Shown one piece after another: positions 18,302 to 25,994 of a stretch of DNA of 64,000 nucleotides. The stretch comes from Brytella acorum (GTDB lineage Bacteria; Pseudomonadota; Alphaproteobacteria; Acetobacterales; Acetobacteraceae): contig NZ_JARBJP010000002.1 in assembly GCF_029309905.1 (NCBI RefSeq), positions 1 to 64,000 on the forward strand. Reading direction: 5' to 3'. The stretch's first letter is position 1; each line of letters opens with the position of its first letter. Below the pieces are notes generated by a model that was not told where the DNA came from, ran no database searches, and worked only from the letters and a program-made list of their open reading frames with translations. The position numbers were made by a program, and so were the translations under genes.

Positions 18302-19749
18302 CACGTCTCTCCGCCGCCACGCTCGGCACGCTGCCCGCCACCTTCGAAACCCCGCGATACGACCGCGCCCAGGTGAAGACCGGCGTCGTGCATCTCGGGC
18401 TGGGGGCGTTTCACCGCGCCCATCAGGCCACCTTCTTCGACGACGCGCTGGCGGCGGGCGATCCGCGCTGGGGCATCCTTGGCGTCTCCAACCGTTCGGC
18501 GGAGCCGGGCCGGAACCTCGCCGCGCAGGACGGGCTCTATACCGTCGTCGCGCGCGACGGGGATGCCATCGCCCCGCGCGTCATCGGCGCCAGTCGCGGC
18601 GTCATGGTGCTCGCCGATGGGGCCGCGCCGGTTATCGCTGCGATCGCCGCCCCCGAGACGCATATCGTCACCCTCACCATCACCGAGAAGGGCTATCGTC
18701 TGCGCCCCGGTGGCGGCAGCCTCGATCCCGACGATCCCGGCATCCGCCACGACATCGCCAGTCCCCAGACCCCCGAGACCATCCCCGGTCTGCTCGTAGC
18801 CGCGCTGGCCCGTCGCAAGGCGACGGTCGCAACCGGCCTCAACGTCATCTCCTGCGACAACCTGCCCGCCAACGGCGCCCGCCTGCGCGAAGCCGTCCTG
18901 ACGATGGCACGGGAAGTCGATTCCGCCCTTCATGACTGGATCGCCGCACAGATCGCCTTTCCCTCGACGATGGTGGACCGCATCGTCCCCGCCACGACGC
19001 AGGATGACATCGCGACGTTCGCCGATCAGACGGGGGTGACGGATACCGCGATGGTCAAGACCGAATCCTTCCGTCAGTGGGTGATCGAATCCGTTCTGAC
19101 CGCCGACGTGCCGGATTTCGCGCGCTTTGGCGTCACCCTCACGCGGGACGTGACGGCCTGGGAACTGACCAAGCTGCGGATGCTGAATGCCGCCCATTCC
19201 ACCATGGCCTTCTGCGGGCTGCTCGCGGGCTTCACCTTCGTGCATGAGGTGATCGCAACCGGGCCGGGCCGCCGGATCGTCGAGGACTTGTGGGACGAAA
19301 ATCAAACCACCCTCCGCGCCACCGAAGGGCTGGATGTGGCGGCCTACCGCGCGGCCACGCTCGCCCGTTTCGCCAACACGGCGCTGCATCACAAGCTGAT
19401 CCAGATCGCTGCCGACGGCTCGCAGAAAGTGCCGCCGCGCATCATCGCCCCGCTGGGCGAGCGGCTCGCGGGCGGCATGGCCTCGCCCGTTCTGCTGCGC
19501 GCGCTGGCGGCCTGGCTCGTCTGCCTGACCGACGGTCCCGGGGCCGCCCGGCCGATCATCCTGCAGGACCCGCGCGCCGAGGCGCTGCGCGGCCTGATGC
19601 ATGGCGAGACCCGCCAGCAGGTCGGCGCGCTGGTCAGCCGGAGCGGCCTGTTCGAGGCTCCCGTTTTCGGCGGAGATGCGTTTCAGTCCGCCCTTGCGTC
19701 AGAGATCGACCGCCTGCGCCGCGACCCTGCCGCCGCCCTGAGCCTGTGA
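18298..19749 (+). CDS. uxuB: Fructuronate reductase-like, mannitol dehydrogenase family
   Basis: A 483-residue NAD-dependent polyol/uronate dehydrogenase. N-terminal Rossmann part: VVHLGLGAFHRAHQA and WGILGVSNRS; central SCDNLPANG and FPSTMVDRI; C-terminal catalytic KLRMLNAAHS with Lys, Asn and His. Family members reduce fructuronate to mannonate (UxuB), tagaturonate (UxaB) or fructose to mannitol. The four-base overlap with uxaC makes fructuronate the most likely substrate. No mannonate dehydratase or KDG kinase is in the window, so the rest of the route must be elsewhere. Confidence 0.85.
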   Translation: MTRLSAATLGTLPATFETPRYDRAQVKTGVVHLGLGAFHRAHQATFFDDALAAGDPRWGILGVSNRSAEPGRNLAAQDGLYTVVARDGDAIAPRVIGASRGVMVLADGAAPVIAAIAAPETHIVTLTITEKGYRLRPGGGSLDPDDPGIRHDIASPQTPETIPGLLVAALARRKATVATGLNVISCDNLPANGARLREAVLTMAREVDSALHDWIAAQIAFPSTMVDRIVPATTQDDIATFADQTGVTDTAMVKTESFRQWVIESVLTADVPDFARFGVTLTRDVTAWELTKLRMLNAAHSTMAFCGLLAGFTFVHEVIATGPGRRIVEDLWDENQTTLRATEGLDVAAYRAATLARFANTALHHKLIQIAADGSQKVPPRIIAPLGERLAGGMASPVLLRALAAWLVCLTDGPGAARPIILQDPRAEALRGLMHGETRQQVGALVSRSGLFEAPVFGGDAFQSALASEIDRLRRDPAAALSL

Positions 19750-19836
19750 CGGAGCCTCTCCGCGCGTCTTCCTGACGTCTTCGCTCTTGCCCGCCAGCCT
19801 AAAACGAAGACAATGGGCGGGTGGAGGAGGGCTGGC

Positions 19837-20523
19837 ATGGACGTCGTCGCGGAAGAACCGGTTTCGGAGATCAGCCGCAGGGAAGGAAGCGCCGAGCTTC
19901 TGTCCGAGCGCGTCTATGCGCGTCTCAAGCGCGAGATCGTATTCGGCCGCCTGCCGCCCAACGCCAAGATCGTCGAGCGCGAGATCTGCGAGCAGTTCGC
20001 CGTCAGCCGCACGCCTCTGCGCGAGGCCCTGCTGCGGCTGGCCGCTGATGGCCTGGTCATCGTCAAGCCGCAATCGGGAACGCTCGTGGCACCGATCACG
20101 CTGAGCCGCGTCATGGCCGCGCAGTTCATTCGCGAAAGGCTGGAATGCGGCCTCGTCCGCCGCGTGACCGACTGCTGGAATCGCGCGGGCCATGCCACGC
20201 TGCTCGAAAACATCGCCGCCCAGAAGGTGGCCGCCGAGTGCAATGATTTCGAGGGTTTCCATGACCTTGACGAGGCTTTTCACGGTCACATGTCGATCAT
20301 CGCCGGTCTGCCCGATGTCTGGACGACGATCGCCGCCTCCAAGCCCCATCTCGACCGTATCCGCATCGAGAGCCTGGACCGGCGCAAACACATCCACGAC
20401 CTGATCCTCGATCACTCCGACATCGTCGCCGCCCTGGCCGACCGCGACGTCTCCAGGGCCAAGCGCCGCCTGCGCGCCCATCTGAGGCAGGTCCTGCGTT
20501 CGCTCGAATACCTTAATCAGTAG
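19837..20523 (+). CDS. GntR-family (FadR/FCD) transcriptional regulator
   Basis: A 228-residue repressor. Winged helix at residues 15-85 (LKREIVFGRLPPNAKIVEREICEQFAVSRTPLREAL). The helical FCD ligand domain has conserved metal ligands: Asp and His in DLDEAFH, His in DLILDHSDIV and His in RRLRAHL. ATG chosen at 19837 because a strong AGGAGG lies six bases upstream. Located just after uxuB on the same strand, it resembles UxuR/ExuR-type regulators of uronate genes and probably controls the 9-20.5 kb island; a fructuronate- or glucuronate-like inducer is inference. Confidence 0.88.
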   Translation: MDVVAEEPVSEISRREGSAELLSERVYARLKREIVFGRLPPNAKIVEREICEQFAVSRTPLREALLRLAADGLVIVKPQSGTLVAPITLSRVMAAQFIRERLECGLVRRVTDCWNRAGHATLLENIAAQKVAAECNDFEGFHDLDEAFHGHMSIIAGLPDVWTTIAASKPHLDRIRIESLDRRKHIHDLILDHSDIVAALADRDVSRAKRRLRAHLRQVLRSLEYLNQ

Positions 20524-20605
20524 GGCGGACGCGCCGACGGCGCCAGGCGGTGAATGCGCCACCTCCGGTGGGGTGACGTCACATCCGGCCAACCGTCAAG
20601 ACGTC

Positions 20606-22246
20606 TTACGCTTCGGGTTTCATGGCTTCGAACAGGCGGGCGATCGCTTCCGCGCCGGGATCGGGGACATTCTCCAGATGATCGGCTGACACATAGGACG
20701 CACGTCCCGCGCCAGCCTTCCGCATGCCGGCCGTCCTGTCAGCACCGTCACGGGCCGCGCGCACGACCGTGTCCCATGCCTCGTCGTCATCGAGCGCTCT
20801 GACGGCTGGAATCAGGGCATCGAGCATGGTCCGGTCGCCTTCGCGCGCGCCAGCGTATGCCTGCATCGCCTCTACCCCTTCGAGCAGCGCCGCCTGCCAG
20901 CGATCCTGCTCGCTTCGGCTGGCCGCCGCGAAGAAAATGGACAACAAAACACCGCTCGATCCGCCCGCGTGACGGGAGAGAAGGCGTCCCACGGTCTGCA
21001 TCAGGGCTTTCGGGTCGGAAAGGGGCAGGCGATCGATCGAATCCCGGATCACCCTGGCGGTTTCCGCGAATGTCGAGCCGGCATCGCCATCGCCGATCCT
21101 TGCATCCAGGGCGTTCAGCGCTTCCTCGTTTTCGAGCAGCGTCGCGGCCCCCCGTTCCACAACCTTTCTGAGACGTGCATTCGCCGACGGCGTCTCCGAG
21201 AAGATTTCGGGCATGGAGGGCGTCGCGATGAGCGCTGGCGCCCGCCATGCCGCGATCCCGGTCCAGGCTTTCGGATCGACAGGCGCGCGCAGCGCTTCCT
21301 CGACATGCGAATCGAGAGGAATGAGCGACAGCGAAAAACCGTACATGTCGAGCGCGGTCAGAAAGTGCGATGGACCGGCGATGAACTCGATGCGTGAGGA
21401 CAGGGTGGTTTTCGAAAAGGCTTCCACCAGCACGGCCATCTCAAGGATCGAGGTCGAACCGAGATTGTTGAACAGCAGGGCATAACGGGCGTCGTCTTTC
21501 GGTAACGTGGCCTCCAGCGCGGAAGCCGCGAGTTCGACCAGTCCATCCGCCGGAGCCATCGCGATACGTTTCGCGCCAGGTTCGCCATGGATGCCCAGGC
21601 CAAGTTCGGCCTCATGATCGTCGAGGCGGGTCTCGAAACGGTCATCGTAGGTATAGCAATCGCTCAGCGAGAGACCGATCGACCGGATTTTGGCGGCGGT
21701 CTGTCTGGCGAAGGCGGCCACTTTTTCCAGAGATTGCCCTTCTTCCGCGAAGTGGCCCGCGATCTTGTGCACCAGAACCGTGCCCGCGACGCCGCGAGCC
21801 TCGCGGTGGTCGGGGAGGGAGATATCGTCGGCGACGACGACCATCTCGACCTTCAGCCCCATATCCCGCGCCTGTTCGGCTGCGAGGCCGAAGTTCAGGC
21901 GGTCGCCCGTGTAGTTCTTGACGATGAGGAGACAGCCGGCGTCGCCGGTCACGGCGATGATGCCCGCAAGGATGGCATCGATCCCCGGAGACGCGAAAAG
22001 CGATCCGCAGATCGCTCCCGTCAGCATACCCTTGCCGATAAATCCCGCATGCGCCGGCTCATGGCCGGAGCCGCCGCCCGAAAGAATGGCGACGCGACCT
22101 GAGTTCCTGTCCCAGTCGCGTCGGAGGAGGACGCGGATGTCCGGGTAGCCGTCAAGGCGGCACAGTCCAGCGCCAGCCGGAGAACGCAGGAATCCGTCGA
22201 GCGCTTCGGTGACGAGCGTTTCGCGGCTGTTGAGAAACCGTTTCAT
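20606..22246 (-). CDS. ATP-dependent dihydroxyacetone kinase (DhaK-DhaL fusion)
   Basis: Phosphorylates dihydroxyacetone to DHAP in the cytoplasm. Single chain of 546 residues. The N-terminal DhaK domain has ILSGGGSGHEPAHAGFIGKGML and the substrate-binding His in ELGLGIHGEPG. The C-terminal DhaL domain has the Asp cluster LNALDARIGDGDAGST, SSGVLLSIFFAA and TMLDALIPA, the ATP/Mg site. Fusion of both domains marks the ATP-dependent rather than the PTS-dependent type. ATG at 22246 has AGGAG about eleven bases upstream. It fits with the DHA-producing sldAB in this window, although 32 kb away. It converges on the GntR gene. Confidence 0.95.
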   Translation of the reverse strand: MKRFLNSRETLVTEALDGFLRSPAGAGLCRLDGYPDIRVLLRRDWDRNSGRVAILSGGGSGHEPAHAGFIGKGMLTGAICGSLFASPGIDAILAGIIAVTGDAGCLLIVKNYTGDRLNFGLAAEQARDMGLKVEMVVVADDISLPDHREARGVAGTVLVHKIAGHFAEEGQSLEKVAAFARQTAAKIRSIGLSLSDCYTYDDRFETRLDDHEAELGLGIHGEPGAKRIAMAPADGLVELAASALEATLPKDDARYALLFNNLGSTSILEMAVLVEAFSKTTLSSRIEFIAGPSHFLTALDMYGFSLSLIPLDSHVEEALRAPVDPKAWTGIAAWRAPALIATPSMPEIFSETPSANARLRKVVERGAATLLENEEALNALDARIGDGDAGSTFAETARVIRDSIDRLPLSDPKALMQTVGRLLSRHAGGSSGVLLSIFFAAASRSEQDRWQAALLEGVEAMQAYAGAREGDRTMLDALIPAVRALDDDEAWDTVVRAARDGADRTAGMRKAGAGRASYVSADHLENVPDPGAEAIARLFEAMKPEA

Positions 22247-22435
22247 ACTATGCCGTTCTCCTCCCGACTGCATCAGGGATGCGATAGCGCTCCTTCAGCG
22301 GGGAAAATGCAAGAGCGGGGCGGTCCATCGGGACGCCCGACAGACGGAACCCGTAGGGGCGCCGCGTCCTGCCTGCCGGAGTCAGGGTTTGAGGTCCGAA
22401 ATAAAGCGATGTGGAAGTCCCCTTGGGGATACGAA

Positions 22436-22558
22436 CTATCTATCCTCGCGCTTGTCCTGTTTATCCGGCGCTTCATCCTGCTGGGGGCTCTTGTCGGGAT
22501 AGGGATCGAAAGGCTTGTCCTCATCCGGTGAGGCGGGATTGCGGGGCTTGTCACTCAT
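22436..22558 (-). CDS. Small hydrophilic hypothetical protein
   Basis: Forty residues, almost entirely Asp, Lys, Pro, Gln and Glu (MSDKPRNPASPDEDKPFDPY and onward), no hydrophobic core, so probably intrinsically disordered and cytoplasmic. A good GGAG lies six bases before the ATG, and no neighbour overlaps, which is why I call it. Not recognised. It stands alone between the DHA kinase and the membrane protein at 22799. Confidence 0.55.
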   Translation of the reverse strand: MSDKPRNPASPDEDKPFDPYPDKSPQQDEAPDKQDKREDR

Positions 22559-22798
22559 GAGAGACTCCATGGAAGGGTTTGTATGATTCAACGCCACAGC
22601 GCCGGATGGTTCGCCGGAAGATCCAAAAACTGAGGAGACGGGACACGGACTTTCGATGAAGGGCCCTGACGGCCAGTGCCGTTCGCCTTTTTTTCGAGCC
22701 CACACACCGAGCCCGTGCGAAACCTAATTTCATTCAAACAAAATACTTTTCTTTTAAGAGTACTTTTCATATGCTGATTTTGTGTTTGGGAGATCACG
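22559..22798 (+). promoter_or_regulatory. Upstream region of the membrane protein/regulator pair
   Basis: A 240-base gap whose last 70 bases are strikingly AT-rich and contain two direct copies of TACTTTTC (22744-22751 and 22761-22768), spaced 17 bases start to start. This is likely promoter DNA for the rightward pair and possibly a binding site for the winged-helix protein encoded there. Confidence 0.4.
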
Positions 22799-23428
22799 AT
22801 GGCTTACGATTCGATTCAGGACGATCTGGCGTTCATGCGTTCTATGGCCGAGGCTGGCCAGCGCGTACCATTATCCGCGGGGCCATATCTCGTGTTTGGC
22901 GGTATCGTTTTCGGCGGGACGAGCCTGCTGTGCTACGCGCTGTTTGCGGCCGGTATGGGTGGAAACACGCTCCTGTGGATGTGGATCGCGTCCCTGATTG
23001 TGTTTGGAGCGGGTTTCCCGCTGGTTCATCGCGCGGCGAAAACGCAGCCGCAGTCGCGCGCCAACGACACGCTCGGCATGGTCTGGACGGCCATCGGCTG
23101 GGTGATTTTCGCCTGTTTTCTGGCCGCGCTCGCATCGCAATATTTTTATGGAGCGGCTGACGCCTGGGCGCTTTTCCCGTCGCTCGTTCTCGCGCTCTAT
23201 GGGGCCGGATGGGTTGTGACGGCGCGTGTGTCGCGCATCATGTGGCTGAATTCGGTCGCCGTCGGAGGTTTTGCCATGGCGGTCCTGATCGTTCCATTTG
23301 AACGTCACGCTTTTCTCTTCGTGATCTACGGACTGGCGATCCTGTTGCTTTCCGCGCTTCCAGGTTGGCAGTTGATGCGCGAAGCGCGGCGCGACGGCTC
23401 GCGAGGTCACGGAGCGCATTGTGGCTGA
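22799..23428 (+). CDS. Multi-pass membrane protein of unknown function
   Basis: A 209-residue protein with six hydrophobic segments in the sequence (for example YLVFGGIVFGGTSLLCYALF, MWIASLIVFGAGFPL, AIGWVIFACFLAAL, ILLLSALPGW) and short polar ends; the C terminus is Arg/His-rich. No enzyme motif seen. Its last eight bases overlap the GTG start of a winged-helix regulator, so the two are one transcription unit. This membrane-protein-plus-HTH pairing suggests the regulator controls or senses through the membrane protein; function not recognised. Confidence 0.7.
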   Translation: MAYDSIQDDLAFMRSMAEAGQRVPLSAGPYLVFGGIVFGGTSLLCYALFAAGMGGNTLLWMWIASLIVFGAGFPLVHRAAKTQPQSRANDTLGMVWTAIGWVIFACFLAALASQYFYGAADAWALFPSLVLALYGAGWVVTARVSRIMWLNSVAVGGFAMAVLIVPFERHAFLFVIYGLAILLLSALPGWQLMREARRDGSRGHGAHCG

Positions 23429-23735
23429 TTTCGTGCTGGACGACATCGACGACGTCATTCATGGCAAGGTCCGCCTGGGCATCATGGCGTTTCTCTCCAC
23501 GAGCGGCATCACGGACTTCACCACGTTGCGCGGTCATCTGGGGGTGACGGACGGGAATCTCTCGACCCATCTCCGGAAACTCGAAGGTGCCGGTTACGTC
23601 GAACCTTCAAAGTCGTTCCAGGAGCGGCGACCGGTCACGCATATTGCGTTGACGGAAACAGGTCGCGCGGCGTTTCTCGGATATCTGGAGACGATGGGGA
23701 AGCTGATTGGTTTTCAGCAGACGGACCAGCGGTAG
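23421..23735 (+). CDS. Winged-helix transcriptional regulator
   Basis: A 104-residue protein of the small winged-helix type (HTH_34-like, MarR/ArsR fold). DVIHGKVRLGIMAFL opens helix 1, LRGHLGVTDGNLSTHLRKLE is the helix-turn-helix, and SKSFQERRPVTHIALTETGR is the wing. GTG start with GGAG six bases upstream, overlapping the preceding membrane-protein gene. Likely regulates its own operon. Just downstream (about 23738-23760) are two copies of TGCAACAGGG separated by two bases. Confidence 0.8.
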   Translation: MADFVLDDIDDVIHGKVRLGIMAFLSTSGITDFTTLRGHLGVTDGNLSTHLRKLEGAGYVEPSKSFQERRPVTHIALTETGRAAFLGYLETMGKLIGFQQTDQR

Positions 23736-23856
23736 GGTCTGCAACAGGGCCTGCAACAGGGATCGTCGTCAGAACAAGGGCGTGCGGCTCCGATGACAGA
23801 AACACTGTCTCCGGCCGCACACCCCCAGGCTGCGGCGCCCTCAGGCTACTGCGTCC

Positions 23857-24579
23857 TCAGGCCGTTGCGGCTTCGGCCGGGCTCGGGGTCGCTTCGGACT
23901 CGCTTGTCGCGGTCGAGGCGGGAATGGGCGCGCCATCAGTGATCATTTCGAGATGGCCCGTGATCTGGCCGCCATCTTCGACCTGGAGGCGGCGGCATTT
24001 CGCCTTGCCGATCAGACGGCCGCTCGCGCGGATCGTTAGATTGCCCCGCACGGTCAATGTGCCGTCGATCGTGCCGGCCAGCTCCGCGTCTTCGACTTCA
24101 ATGCCACCGCGAAAGACACCGCCCGCGCTGACCGAAAGCTCGGTGGCGTGGATCATGCTCGCTTCAACCGTACCCTCGACCACCAGACGCTCGGCGTCCT
24201 GAACGGTACCCTGGACGCTGATGCCCCGACCCACGACAAGCGTGCGGCGTTCGCTGGTTTCGCGACGTGTCGTGGCGTTGGGTGTCGCGGCGGTCGGGGC
24301 CGCGGCGGCCGGGCGAAGGGGATTGTTCGACGGCGGCGGCGGAAAGGGAGAGCGGCCCATGGGGGAGTCCTTCGGTATGGAGTTGGATGGTGCGGGAGGT
24401 GTGTCGGCCAGAGGTTTGGTGGCCAGAGGTTTGTTGGCAAGAGGTGAGTCGGTTGCCGGACGTTCGGGGAAAATGGACGCGGAACCCTTGGGCAGGCTGG
24501 CTGGCGTCCCCCCGCTCGGCTCCTGAGCGCTGGAAACCGGCTTGGCCGGGATCGGTTCTGGTTTGCGTCGTTTGAACAA
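23857..24579 (-). CDS. Bactofilin (polymer-forming cytoskeletal protein)
   Basis: A 240-residue protein. Residues 1-105 are a disordered Pro/Ala/Ser linker with short internal repeats (PLANKPLATKPLADTP). Residues about 110-215 are the bactofilin right-handed beta-helix: RTLVVGRGISVQGTVQDAERLVVEGTVE and repeated G-x-V/L-x-G turns. The tail is Ala/Glu-rich. Bactofilins self-assemble into filaments without nucleotide and position envelope enzymes. The start is TTG, giving MFKRRKPEP as usual for the family, with GGGG seven bases upstream. No M23 peptidase gene, the frequent partner, is adjacent. Confidence 0.9.
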   Translation of the reverse strand: MFKRRKPEPIPAKPVSSAQEPSGGTPASLPKGSASIFPERPATDSPLANKPLATKPLADTPPAPSNSIPKDSPMGRSPFPPPPSNNPLRPAAAAPTAATPNATTRRETSERRTLVVGRGISVQGTVQDAERLVVEGTVEASMIHATELSVSAGGVFRGGIEVEDAELAGTIDGTLTVRGNLTIRASGRLIGKAKCRRLQVEDGGQITGHLEMITDGAPIPASTATSESEATPSPAEAATA

Positions 24580-24879
24580 GATAACCCCGCTGCGCGTTCG
24601 ATGGTGGCGGATCGGGTGCCTGATTCGAACAGTCCTGCGGCTGCGAAAGCGAAACGATCAGGTTAGTCCCTGACACCCGGCTTACACGCTACGACGCGAG
24701 AGCGGCAAGCCGCTCTCGGCGGCTCGCGCAAGGTTTCCCGGGAGGCATATCAAGGCCATGCACCCTCGGACGTTGGCGCTTGCCTTTGGGTTGCCTATGA
24801 TCATGTTGATTTCGTGGCGGAGCACCCGGTTCCGCCAATTTTTATGTACCGCGCCCCGCGGTTTTTTTGGGATGACCCG
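24580..24879 (+). other. Intergenic region between bactofilin and the PfkB kinase
   Basis: Divergent promoter region of 300 bases. It holds a perfect 8-bp hairpin (GAGAGCGG 24698-24705, CCGCTCTC 24710-24717, loop CAAG) without a following T tract. A T-rich patch near 24835-24870 precedes the kinase. No gene seen; the in-frame extension from 24814 lacks a ribosome site. Confidence 0.5.
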
Positions 24880-25851
24880 ATGACTTCTCTCGACCTCGTC
24901 TGCATTGGCAACGCTATCGTGGACGTTCTCGCCGAAGCTTCTCACGATGCACTGGCGGCGATCGGCACGTCCCCCGGCAGCATGGTTCTGATCGACGTCG
25001 GCCAGATGCAGCGGATCGAGGGCGGGATCACGCCCGCCAGAATCATGGGCGGCGGCTCGGCCGCCAACACGGCCGTCGTGGCCCGCCTGATGGGCGCGAA
25101 TGTCGGCTACATGGGCAAGGTCGCCGATGACGAGGCCGGCCGTCAGTACGCGGCGGACCTGCGCGCCGAGGGGCTGGTCTATCCGTCCCGGCCCGTCGCG
25201 GGGGCGCCTGTCCCCACCGCGCGATGCATCATTCTCGTAACCCCTGACGGTCAGCGCACGATGCACACCTATCTCGGGATCTGCACGGAGTTCGGACCGG
25301 AAGATGTCGACGCCGAAACCGTTCGCGCGGCGGCCGTCACCTATCTGGAGGGCTATCTGTTCGACAAGCCTCAGGCCAAGGCGGCGTTCGTCCATGCCGC
25401 CGAGCTGGCGCACGCCGCAGGCCGCAAGGTGGCCCTGACGCTGTCCGATGCGTTCTGCGTCGACCGTCACCGCGCATCGTTCCGACAACTGGTCGCCGGT
25501 CACATCGACCTTCTCTTTGCAAACGAAGCGGAGATCTGCGCTCTGTACGAGACGGCGGAGATCGACGAGGCCCTGGCGGCGGCGGCGCGCGATGTCGGCA
25601 TCGCGGCGGTGACCCGCAGCGAGAAGGGGGCTGTCGTAATGATCGATGGCGTGCGTCATGACGTACCGACCGGACCGGTTCAGGTGGTCGACACGACCGG
25701 CGCCGGCGATGCGTTCGCGGCGGGATTTCTGGCGGCCATGACTAGGGGGCTCGGATTGACCGAATGCGCCGCCCTGGGCAATCGGGCCGCCGGGCGCGTG
25801 ATCGGCCAGATCGGCGCGCGGCCGGGCAAGGATTTCGACCTCAGGGCCTGA
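24880..25851 (+). CDS. PfkB-family kinase, probable adenosine kinase
   Basis: A 323-residue ribokinase-fold protein. LVCIGNAIVDVLA opens it; GGGSAANTAVVARLMGANVGYMGKV is the substrate motif; VDTTGAGDAFAAGFL near the C terminus contains the catalytic Asp and anion hole. The opening and length resemble alphaproteobacterial adenosine/sugar kinases; the exact substrate (adenosine, ribose or another nucleoside) is inferred. ATG at 24880 preferred since the conserved beta strand begins there. Followed 140 bases later by typA on the same strand. Confidence 0.85.
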   Translation: MTSLDLVCIGNAIVDVLAEASHDALAAIGTSPGSMVLIDVGQMQRIEGGITPARIMGGGSAANTAVVARLMGANVGYMGKVADDEAGRQYAADLRAEGLVYPSRPVAGAPVPTARCIILVTPDGQRTMHTYLGICTEFGPEDVDAETVRAAAVTYLEGYLFDKPQAKAAFVHAAELAHAAGRKVALTLSDAFCVDRHRASFRQLVAGHIDLLFANEAEICALYETAEIDEALAAAARDVGIAAVTRSEKGAVVMIDGVRHDVPTGPVQVVDTTGAGDAFAAGFLAAMTRGLGLTECAALGNRAAGRVIGQIGARPGKDFDLRA

Positions 25852-25994
25852 TCAGCGGGACTTCTGGCCATCCTTTGATTGCAACAGCCCGGGAAACCGG
25901 GCAGAAGACGCCCAACCCGACATAACCCGGCCCCGTGTCGCCTGCGTGCGATCTCCGGGGCACGACCCGGCTCAGCCCGATCAGGACCGTTTGC

